The position numbers and the translations under genes were made by a program. From assembly GCF_001618865.1 (NCBI RefSeq), contig NZ_CP015136.1, positions 1,647,001-1,711,000 on the forward strand: DNA of 64,000 nucleotides, in the 5' to 3' direction. The notes beneath the pieces were generated by a model that was given only the letters and a program-made list of their open reading frames with translations, was not told the DNA's origin and made no database searches. Of this stretch, positions 1 through 6,986 are shown piece after piece. The number at the start of each line of letters is the position of its first letter. The stretch's first letter is position 1. Source of the stretch: Luteitalea pratensis. GTDB taxonomy: Bacteria > Acidobacteriota > Vicinamibacteria > Vicinamibacterales > Vicinamibacteraceae.

Positions 1-2
1 GG

Positions 3-920
3 CGCGAGTTGCAGCGGTGGGGTATTGGCGAGAGCCGGCTGCCAGCGGGCAGCGTCGTGCGATATCGGGCGCCCAGCCCGTGGCAGCAATACCGGTTCAC
101 GGTACTTGGCGTGCTTGCCGCGCTCGTTGTCCAGTCGTTGCTGATTGGCGGGCTCCTGTTCGAGCGCCGTGCCAGGCAGCGGGCGGAAATCGAAAGCCGG
201 AAGAACCTGGCCCTCGCCGCTGACGCAAGTCGCCGGCAGACGATGTCGGCGTTGACCAGTTCGATCGGGCATGAGCTCGGCCAGCCGCTCACGGCCATCC
301 TGCACAACGTCGAGGCGCTGCAGATCCTGGTATCGGCCAATCGCGCGACATCCGACGACATGGGCGAGATCGTCGCCGACATCCAGGCGGAAATCGTGCA
401 GGCCACGCAGATCATCGATCGCCATCGGACGATGCTGCGCAGTCATCAACTGGAGAAGAAGCCGGTCGACCTGCACGCCGTCATCAAGGCCAGCCTGGCC
501 CTCGTCGCGCACGACATGCGCGCGCGGCATATCGAGGCCACCGCGCACATGTCCTCGGATCCCTGCGTCATCGTTGGCGATCCGGTACTCTTGCAGCAGG
601 TGCTCGTGAACCTCGTGGTCAACGCCATGGACGCGATGGCCGAGACGCCGCCGGCGCGGCGTCGCCTCACGATCCGGAGCGAAGTCCGTGCCGCCGACGT
701 CGAAGTCTCCGTGCGCGACACGGGAACCGGTCTGCCGACGCACATCAACGGCAAGCTGTTCGCACCATTCGTGACGACGAAGACGCACGGCCTCGGAATC
801 GGCCTGACGATCGTCCGGACGATCGTCGACGCGCATGGCGGCACCATCGAGGCCCACAACAATCCGGACGGGGGCGCGACGTTTGCCGTCACGTTTCGCT
901 GCAACGGAACGTCCGGCTGA
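3..920 (+). CDS. Sensor histidine kinase, 3' part (5' end outside window)
   Basis: The frame is open to the left edge (codons before the TTG at 9 are in frame), so this is the C-terminal part of a longer kinase. A transmembrane helix lies around residues 30-52. It is followed by a dimerisation/phosphoacceptor segment with the H-box motif SIGHELGQPL, an N-box (VNLVVNAMDAM), a G1 box (DTGTGLP) and a G2 box (GLGIGLTIV), i.e. HisKA plus HATPase_c. The stretch just before the helix (RWGIGESRLP, then SVVRYRAPSPWQQYR) resembles the junction of kinases whose periplasmic sensor is an ABC-substrate-binding-like domain. That sensor would lie upstream and is inferred. No partner regulator is adjacent. 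The next gene is convergent, 6 bases away. Confidence 0.88.
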   Translation, partial: RELQRWGIGESRLPAGSVVRYRAPSPWQQYRFTVLGVLAALVVQSLLIGGLLFERRARQRAEIESRKNLALAADASRRQTMSALTSSIGHELGQPLTAILHNVEALQILVSANRATSDDMGEIVADIQAEIVQATQIIDRHRTMLRSHQLEKKPVDLHAVIKASLALVAHDMRARHIEATAHMSSDPCVIVGDPVLLQQVLVNLVVNAMDAMAETPPARRRLTIRSEVRAADVEVSVRDTGTGLPTHINGKLFAPFVTTKTHGLGIGLTIVRTIVDAHGGTIEAHNNPDGGATFAVTFRCNGTSG

Positions 921-926
921 GGCTCG

Positions 927-2150
927 CTACCTGTCCATCCGATTCGGACTCAGAAGCTCCAGGTACGCGACGATGTCGTCGACGTCATCGTCTGTCAGCA
1001 CGATGCGACCGCCCAGGGTGCGCGAACCCACCGGGTCCTGTTCCTCCGTGAAGTTGAAGAACCGCTGGTAGTGGGCGACAGCGTCACGCAGAGTCTTGGC
1101 GCCGTTGTCGTGGAAGTATGGCGCCGTGTCCTTGACGCCCCACAGCGTCGGGATCTTGAACGCACCGGCAAGGAAGGCGCGCGGCAGGTCGGAGGGTGGC
1201 GGCGTTGGCGGTGAGGGGCCGAGGATCACCCCGACATCTGGCGAGCGGACCGTCACCACCGGGTTGATCCGGTCATCGATGACCCACGTCCGGATCGGAT
1301 TGCCGGGTTGATTGACGAGCGTGACGCCCGTGTTGAAGAAGCGGGCCCCCACCGGCGGACGACCGTTGCCGAAGTCCGAATGCGCCTGGTTGGACATGTT
1401 CAGCATCGGGCCGCTGTGACACAGGGCGCAGATGCCGTCCTTGGAAGGAGGCGCAAAGGGCGCATCCACGAGGAACCTGCGCCCGCGCTGCTCGGCTGGG
1501 CTGATTCCCGGCGGCAACTCGGGCGGCGGACCACCAGCTGCGAATTGCCTGAGCGCACTTGAAGAGAAGAAGTGGGCGTCGCGGCGCTCGAATTCCGCGA
1601 TCGCCTCGAGTTGCGCGACCGTCGGTTCCACCGTGCCCTGGTAGTGGTCGTGAATCGCTCCCAGTGCCTGCTCCTGGAGCGTGGCTGCTCGTGCATCGTG
1701 CAGCAGCACCCGGTCAAGGGCTGGCGTGTTCCGGGTCGACGGGATACCGCGAAAGACGGTGACGTGGGTCGCACCACGGTCGTCCGCCATCGTGATCCAC
1801 GGCGGCAGCGGAATCGAGAAACGGATCGTGGCATGCGCCTGGACTCGGGTCGTGCCGACGCCGTCCTCGTCGAGCGCGTCGTGCAACAGGAACGGGTCGT
1901 CCGGGTTCGCCTTGTTGATGATCTGCTGCACGTCGGCCAGGGTAAGCGTTCCGCTGTCCTTGGCATGACACGTGCGGCATGTCCGCCCATTGCCGCCGAA
2001 GGTCTCTTTCTCGAAGAGCTTCTTGCCGTTGAGTTCTCCGTCCGGCTCGGCCTGAACTGGTGCCGTTGAAATCGATCGGTCGCTGGCGACGGCAGTCGCG
2101 CAAGTGATCGTGGCAACCAACGCAACCACATGACGTACGGTCCCAAACAT
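927..2150 (-). CDS. Di-haem cytochrome c peroxidase-like protein
   Basis: A 407-residue protein with an N-terminal signal peptide (cleavage probably near residue 22). Two haem c binding motifs, CRTCH (about residue 58) and CALCH (about residue 242), are spaced as in the di-haem cytochrome c peroxidase / MauG superfamily. The C-terminal half keeps family-like motifs such as FKIPTLWGVKDTAPYFHDN. A periplasmic redox enzyme is expected. Whether it reduces peroxide or oxidises another substrate cannot be told from sequence. The start at 2150 is backed by a strong AGGAGG ribosome site 5 bases upstream. It is divergent from the WD40 regulator and convergent with the histidine kinase. Confidence 0.87.
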   Translation of the reverse strand: MFGTVRHVVALVATITCATAVASDRSISTAPVQAEPDGELNGKKLFEKETFGGNGRTCRTCHAKDSGTLTLADVQQIINKANPDDPFLLHDALDEDGVGTTRVQAHATIRFSIPLPPWITMADDRGATHVTVFRGIPSTRNTPALDRVLLHDARAATLQEQALGAIHDHYQGTVEPTVAQLEAIAEFERRDAHFFSSSALRQFAAGGPPPELPPGISPAEQRGRRFLVDAPFAPPSKDGICALCHSGPMLNMSNQAHSDFGNGRPPVGARFFNTGVTLVNQPGNPIRTWVIDDRINPVVTVRSPDVGVILGPSPPTPPPSDLPRAFLAGAFKIPTLWGVKDTAPYFHDNGAKTLRDAVAHYQRFFNFTEEQDPVGSRTLGGRIVLTDDDVDDIVAYLELLSPNRMDR

Positions 2151-2240
2151 GGCGCCTCCTGGTGATGGGCGCGACGAATGTGAAGGACATCACTCGGAAG
2201 CCGCCAGATCTTTACGGTGTTCTACCGCCGGAACAGCCGG

Positions 2241-2271
2241 TTGAAAACGAGCCCGCACGGCGTTGTACACT
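2241..2271 (+). promoter_or_regulatory. Possible sigma-70 type promoter of the propeller regulator
   Basis: TTGAAA at 2241-2246 and TACACT at 2266-2271 are separated by 19 bases. Transcription would begin near 2279, just before the ATG at 2297. This argues against the in-frame ATG at 2162. The -10 match is only 4 of 6 and the spacer is long, so this is tentative. Confidence 0.3.
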
Positions 2272-2296
2272 GGGGTCCTTTCACACCGAGTGCCGA

Positions 2297-4480
2297 ATGC
2301 CCACCGAAACCGGCGGACGCGGCCACGCGCGAAGCGACCTTCCGGCCGCCGCCGTCCGTGCGCAACTCGAGAGCATCCTCGCCAGCACGGTCTTTGCCCG
2401 ATCGCCACAGCTGCGGTCATTCCTCTCGTACATCGTCGAACAACACCTCGGCGGGCAGGGACATACGCTCAAGGAATCGGTCCTCGCCCGCGAGCTGTAT
2501 GGAAAGGGATCGGACTTCGATGGCGGGAGCGATCCGGTCGTTCGGGTCGATGCCAGGAGGCTCCGCGACAAGCTGCGCGAGTTCTACGAGGGCAGAACCG
2601 ATTCGGTCGTCATCTCGCTGCCAAAGGGCAGCTACGTTCCCCTCTTTGAAGGGAACTCCGGCCCGCAGCGCGAGGAGGCTCCCGCGCTCGCTGTCCGGGA
2701 GCGCGAAGTCCGGCGCCCGGTTGTCCATCTCGGCCGGAGGGCGCCGGTCCTCCGCGCTCTCGCGCTCGTCGCGCTCGCCGCGACGGCCGTCATCGCCTGG
2801 CGCGCACTCCGCCCGCAAGAGTCTGCAAAGATCCAGATGCTCCCCCTGGCTTCGTACCCGGGTGCCGAGGGACCGCCCGCGTTGTCCCCTGACGGCAATT
2901 TCGTCGCCTTCGCGTGGTCGGGCCAGGTCGAGCCTGGCCCGGGCGACATCTACGTCAAGGCTGTCGGGACCGAAGCGCTTCGGCGGCTGACGGACACCCC
3001 GGCCTCGGAGTCCAACCCGGCCTGGTCCCCTGACGGAGGCAGCATCGCCTTCGTGCGGGATCGTCGAGGCGTCGTCGTCATGTCGCAGCTCGGTGGAAGC
3101 GAACGCCAGGTCTCGGCGTCGGGCACTCACGTGACATGGGCTGCTGACTCGAAATCGGTGCTCATCCGGGACCGGGAAGCGAACATGGGACCATTTGGCA
3201 TCTTCCAGGTGTCGCTCGACACACTGGAGCGTAGCCGGCTGACGCAGGCGCCCGTCGGCATCGGAGACTGGAGGTTCGACGTCTCGCCGGACGGCAGGAC
3301 GCTGGCGTTCATTCGCTACGAACGACCGGGAATCGCGGACCTGCATGTCGTAGCCATGCACGGCGGCGAACCGCGTCGGCTCACGAACTGGAATGCCAAC
3401 CTTACCGGATTGGCGTGGACTCCCGACAGTCGAGAGATTGTCTTCTCGGTCGAGCAGCCGTCCGCCGCTCGTCTGTGGCGAATCAACGCCAACACCTCTC
3501 GACCCGGTCGAGGAACGCCGATTCCCGACATCCCGGCGGCTGCGGTCATGCCGTCGATCTCGAGGCCGAAGTCCGGGCTGCCGGCACGCCTCGCCTTCCA
3601 AACGATCACCCGCGACGTCGACATCCACCTGATGGACCTCGAGGCTCGGTTACTGGGCGATCGCATCGAGTCGAGGCCGTTTTCGAGGTCCACGCGCGTG
3701 GAGAGTTCGGCTCGATTCTCGCCGGACGGCAACCGGGTCGCGTTCGTCTCGCACCGCTCCGGGGAGCCAGAAATCTGGGTCGGTGGGCGCGATGGGAGCG
3801 CAATTCAGCAGGTCACGACACTGGGTGCTTCCCAACTTGTCGTCGGTGGATGGTCCCCGGATGGCGCGCGCATCGTCCTGGATGCCGCGATTGACGGCAA
3901 CAGCGATATCTACGTTGTCGGAGCAGATGGTGGGCACCTGCGTCGGCTGACCTCTGAACCGTCCGTGGACGCAATTCCCTCCTGGTCGGGGGATGGACGG
4001 TGGGTCTACTTCGCGTCGACACGCGCAGGCGTCATTCCCGACATCTGGCGTGTCTCCGCCGACGGCGGCCCGGCGATGCGACTGACACGCCACGGCGGCT
4101 TCGAACCGCGGGAGTCTCCCGATGGTCGGTCCCTTTTCTATCTCGACCGTCATCCAGCCGGCCTGGCCATCGACGGTACGGCCCGGCTGATGAGCGCACT
4201 GCTCGCTGGCGGGCCGGAAGAACCGGTGATGGAGCGAGTTCTACCGTTCTTGTGGTCGGTCACCGACAAGGGGATCGTGTTGGTCACCCGTGAGCCGGAC
4301 TTCGATGCGATTGACGTGTACCGGTTCGCCGACCAGTGGGTCTCCCGCGTGGGACGGCTCGGCTTTCGGATCCCGGGGATCTACACACACATGACGGTGT
4401 CCCGCGATGGGCGATGGGCCTTGGCAACGGAGATGGTTCGATACGACGCTGACCTCCTGCTGCTCGACAACTTCCAGTGA
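2297..4480 (+). CDS. Winged-helix-like domain protein with C-terminal WD40/PD40 propeller
   Basis: 727 residues from the ATG at 2297; an upstream in-frame ATG at 2162 would add a stretch without family likeness. Residues about 10-110 match a domain frequent in Acidobacteria, with motifs such as LRSFLSYIVEQHL, DPVVRVDARRLRDKL and ISLPKGSYVP, related to winged-helix DNA-binding or adenylate-cyclase-associated regulators. One transmembrane helix follows (LALVALAATAVIAW, about residues 150-170). The rest is a TolB-like beta-propeller with recurrent SPDG motifs (ALSPDGNFVAF, AWSPDGGSIAF, RFSPDGNRVAF). A membrane-anchored regulator with an extracytoplasmic propeller is likely. The ligand is unknown. 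Confidence 0.8.
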   Translation: MPTETGGRGHARSDLPAAAVRAQLESILASTVFARSPQLRSFLSYIVEQHLGGQGHTLKESVLARELYGKGSDFDGGSDPVVRVDARRLRDKLREFYEGRTDSVVISLPKGSYVPLFEGNSGPQREEAPALAVREREVRRPVVHLGRRAPVLRALALVALAATAVIAWRALRPQESAKIQMLPLASYPGAEGPPALSPDGNFVAFAWSGQVEPGPGDIYVKAVGTEALRRLTDTPASESNPAWSPDGGSIAFVRDRRGVVVMSQLGGSERQVSASGTHVTWAADSKSVLIRDREANMGPFGIFQVSLDTLERSRLTQAPVGIGDWRFDVSPDGRTLAFIRYERPGIADLHVVAMHGGEPRRLTNWNANLTGLAWTPDSREIVFSVEQPSAARLWRINANTSRPGRGTPIPDIPAAAVMPSISRPKSGLPARLAFQTITRDVDIHLMDLEARLLGDRIESRPFSRSTRVESSARFSPDGNRVAFVSHRSGEPEIWVGGRDGSAIQQVTTLGASQLVVGGWSPDGARIVLDAAIDGNSDIYVVGADGGHLRRLTSEPSVDAIPSWSGDGRWVYFASTRAGVIPDIWRVSADGGPAMRLTRHGGFEPRESPDGRSLFYLDRHPAGLAIDGTARLMSALLAGGPEEPVMERVLPFLWSVTDKGIVLVTREPDFDAIDVYRFADQWVSRVGRLGFRIPGIYTHMTVSRDGRWALATEMVRYDADLLLLDNFQ

Positions 4481-4542
4481 GACGCTCGTCGGCATGGCTG
4501 ACTGGGTCGCGGGACACACCCGAAACGCCCGACCGTGGATGG

Positions 4543-5901
4543 TTAGTTCCAATTGAACGGTCCCGCCTCGGATTCAATCAGCGACGGGACCCGCAACGTC
4601 CGGTCGATCGGAAGAAACAGCGTTGGCACCCAGCCCACGGCCTCGGCCAGATCCGGCTCGCGGACGGCGTTGTACTCAGCCAGTGGATCCACGCCGTGGT
4701 TCGCCGCGGCAGCGTTGAGCAGTGTGCCCTCCGCGTGAATTGACCGGCCGTTGGTGAACCGCGCGATGAAGCGGTCGGGCGCGACGTCCTTGTCGGCCCG
4801 GAAGAAGTTGTTCTGCGCAAAGATGCCTGACGTCACTGGCAACGGCTGCACGCCGACGCCCCAGCTGTAGCCGTAGGTGTCACCAGACCGAATGACGTAG
4901 TAGTTGTTGTAGACGTGCACCTGCCCGTAGCGGACCCGCGGTACGCGCTGCCCGAGGTTCTCGAACAGATTGTGGTGCAGCGTGACGCGAAGCCGGCCGA
5001 CGTCGCGCGGGGCGGTGTCCGAGGACCCGATCAGCATCGTCTTGTCGTGATCGCGGAGCCGGTTGTACGACACGGTCACGAGGTCCGAGGCGTTGGTGAT
5101 GTCCAGGTGGCCGTCGTGGACCTGGTACTTGCTGCCGAAGTAGATCGGAAGCGTGCTGTCGGCGGTGGCCACGTCCCTGAATTCGTTATGGTCGACCCAC
5201 ACGCCCTCGGTCTCGCGCAGCGAGATGGCGTCGTACTCCGCGTCCCAATCGCCAGTGCCGGCCCAGGTGCCGTCGGCGTTGCGCCGCGGCGTCCACGCCG
5301 GGAAGCAGTCGTAGACGTCCTCGAACGTGATGTTCCGGACGATCACGTTCCGGCGCGGCGTCGTCGTCGTGCCACGGATGTCCAGCCACGCACCGCGGAT
5401 CGTGGCGCCCTTGTCCACGCCGACAATCGTCGTGTTGTCCGGAATCCGCCACCGGACCCGTGCTGACTGGTTCGCCGCCGACGCGCGGCGGCCCGCCTCG
5501 AGCGACCCGGCGGTGTTGGCCGGTGGGTTCGGGCCCCACGGGCCGGCCGGATCGTAGAACGCGAGGAACGCGTCGAGCGTGTATCCCGGCGCGTAGTAAT
5601 CCTCACAGGCAAGCGGCTGGTTGCTGTCGTCCACGTTGGCGTCGATCGCGCCGTCCACGTAAAGGATCCGCGGCGCGCCCGTCGGTCCGACTGTGAGGGC
5701 CGCGAGGAACTCGGCGCGGTTGCCGACGACGAACACGTGGTCGGCATCGGCCAGCGCACCGCCGGTCACACCGCCGCCGAGCGACGCCCAGCCGTCGTTG
5801 GCCGCGAGCACCTCGCGTCCAGGATCGCGCTGCGCGCTGACGATGCACGTGCCGGCCAGGGCCATGGCACATGCGGCGGCGAACCTGTTGCGTGAAGTCA
5901 T
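4543..5901 (-). CDS. Secreted pectate lyase, polysaccharide lyase family 1
   Basis: 452 residues from the ATG at 5901, preceded by GAAGGAGA. A longer in-frame ATG at 6186 adds 95 residues with no family likeness and no ribosome site. The signal peptide is residues 1-23. Pectate lyase family 1 hallmarks: RRNVIVRNITFEDVYD, the WVDHNEF motif, DITNASDLVTVSYN, and the catalytic region LHHNLFENLGQRVPRVRYG followed by HVYNNYY, which contains the conserved arginines. It should cleave polygalacturonate by beta-elimination, with Ca2+ bound by acidic residues around the DAEYDAISL/DHNEF strands. No other lyase gene is adjacent. The uronate genes at 24-32 kb could use its products. Confidence 0.92.
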   Translation of the reverse strand: MTSRNRFAAACAMALAGTCIVSAQRDPGREVLAANDGWASLGGGVTGGALADADHVFVVGNRAEFLAALTVGPTGAPRILYVDGAIDANVDDSNQPLACEDYYAPGYTLDAFLAFYDPAGPWGPNPPANTAGSLEAGRRASAANQSARVRWRIPDNTTIVGVDKGATIRGAWLDIRGTTTTPRRNVIVRNITFEDVYDCFPAWTPRRNADGTWAGTGDWDAEYDAISLRETEGVWVDHNEFRDVATADSTLPIYFGSKYQVHDGHLDITNASDLVTVSYNRLRDHDKTMLIGSSDTAPRDVGRLRVTLHHNLFENLGQRVPRVRYGQVHVYNNYYVIRSGDTYGYSWGVGVQPLPVTSGIFAQNNFFRADKDVAPDRFIARFTNGRSIHAEGTLLNAAAANHGVDPLAEYNAVREPDLAEAVGWVPTLFLPIDRTLRVPSLIESEAGPFNWN

Positions 5902-6296
5902 CGGCGTGTCTCCTTCGTCTCGTGCGGGCCGGCCTCCAGCGAGCGGAGCAGCACCCTCATGTTCTCTTGTCTGCCGAGTGTAGCGCGCAAGCTCCGATTC
6001 GTCGCCGGCCACTCGCGCCTCGGCGTCGACGTCAAGACGGAGTTGTTGCGCCGCGTGCGCAAGGTGCTGTTCGATCCGCCGGGTCTGAACGCCGAGCAGG
6101 TCCGCGCGGACCGCTTGCAGGCATGTCGTCTTCCCGGCCCGCGCTCGATTTCGGCCAGCATCTCCGGCCTGGTCATGACCGGCCATCTGGATTCAGGGCC
6201 TTGCGGGTCGGAACTCTGCGACGGAGCCATGTCCCTGGAACGGCTCGATTCGACGAACCGTACAGGTCGAACATCGACCGGGCTGAGTCCATCGCG

Positions 6297-6356
6297 CGTC
6301 GACCTGAAGGTCGACGGCTACAGGGAGAACGTAGGCGTCAACCTTCAGGTCGACGC
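6297..6356. repeat. Pair of inverted palindromic repeats (family A)
   Basis: 6297-6321 is a near-perfect palindrome centred on GACCTGAAGGTC and ending GGCTAC. 6331-6356 starts GTAGGCGTC and contains the same core in opposite orientation. Single copies occur at 44977-45002 and 60014-60039, and a half copy at about 22832-22849. The head-to-head pair resembles the BIME arrangement of REP elements in other bacteria. No RAYT transposase was seen in the window. Confidence 0.7.
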
Positions 6357-6428
6357 TCACCACGACGCCGCGCTGGGCCGTTTCCGCCAGGGCTTCGGCG
6401 CCCAGGGACAGCCAGGCCAGACACAGAC

Positions 6429-6467
6429 GAACGCCGAACGCCGAACGCCGAACGCTGAACGCTGAAC
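6429..6467. repeat. Heptanucleotide tandem array, unit GAACGCC/GAACGCT
   Basis: Five and a half copies of a 7-base unit, the last ones with C to T changes. A similar array with the same unit lies at 61013-61046. Confidence 0.8.
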
Positions 6468-6579
6468 AAGGCCGCTGGCCTCGACGGCCGGCGCGGTCTA
6501 CTCGTTGCAAGAATGCGACTGGGGTTCGACATTCCCGGCATTCGCGGCATTCGCGGCATTACGTGGCTCTTACCTCGTA

Positions 6580-6623
6580 GGTAGTAGACACCCGACCACC
6601 ATGGCGGTAGCCTGTCTACTACC
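6580..6623. promoter_or_regulatory. Palindromic operator/promoter of the padR-permease operon
   Basis: A perfect 11-base inverted repeat, GGTAGTAGACA at 6580-6590 and TGTCTACTACC at 6613-6623, with 22 bases between. The right arm touches the ATG at 6624. TAGACA (6585-6590) resembles a -35 box and TAGCCT (6608-6613) a weak -10 at 17-base spacing, placing the transcript start at or next to the ATG (leaderless). No Shine-Dalgarno is visible. Auto-repression by the PadR product is the natural reading, but it is inferred. Confidence 0.6.
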
Positions 6624-6971
6624 ATGCCGAAGAAGTCACCGGGTGAGCGCCGTCTCGAGCTGATGCAGGGCACGCTCGACATGATGATCCTCCGCGCCCT
6701 GACCTGGGGCCCGCAACACGGCCACGGCATCGGCCAGTGGATTCGCGCCGGCTCCGAAGACCTCCTGCAGATCGAGCACGGCTCCCTCTATCCAGCGCTG
6801 CACCGGCTCGAACGGCAGGGCCGGATTGCCGCCGAGTGGAAGCTCACCGAGAACAAGCAGCGCGCGAAGTACTACCGCCTCACGCCGGCCGGCAAGCGCC
6901 AACTCGCGGCGGCGCACTCGCGCTGGGCCGAGATCGTCGCGGTGATTGCGCGCGTCATGGGGCCGGCGTAG
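6624..6971 (+). CDS. PadR family transcriptional regulator
   Basis: 115 residues. Family motifs: QGTLDMMILRALTWGPQHGHGI (helix 1-2 of the winged helix), the recognition region LLQIEHGSLYPALHRLERQG, then AEWKLTENKQRAKYYRLTPAGKRQL. The C-terminal part is short, as in the PadR-s1 subgroup. It is 15 bases upstream of the permease on the same strand, an arrangement very common in Acidobacteria. It is probably a repressor of this two-gene operon through the palindrome overlapping its own start. The inducer is unknown. Confidence 0.92.
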   Translation: MPKKSPGERRLELMQGTLDMMILRALTWGPQHGHGIGQWIRAGSEDLLQIEHGSLYPALHRLERQGRIAAEWKLTENKQRAKYYRLTPAGKRQLAAAHSRWAEIVAVIARVMGPA

Positions 6972-6986
6972 GGCGAGGAGACGACC

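Larger units (their letters stand above)
5902..6579. other. Intergenic region with palindromic and tandem repeats
   Basis: No convincing gene in 678 bases; open frames here encode repeat-derived, low-complexity peptides. Two copies of a palindromic element lie head to head at 6297-6321 and 6331-6356. A GGCTTCGGCG element lies near 6388-6410, a GAACGCC heptamer array at 6429-6467 and a nine-base array (unit CATTCGCGG) at about 6529-6562. Confidence 0.6.

Noticed and set aside
5902-6465. Open frames between pectate lyase and padR as a small gene
   Set aside because: Translations are composed of repeat-encoded peptides with no family likeness or ribosome site.
6540-6562. Nine-base repeats (CATTCGCGG) as an origin or protein-binding iterons
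   Set aside because: Only about three imperfect copies, no DnaA boxes or replication gene nearby; more like another short tandem array.
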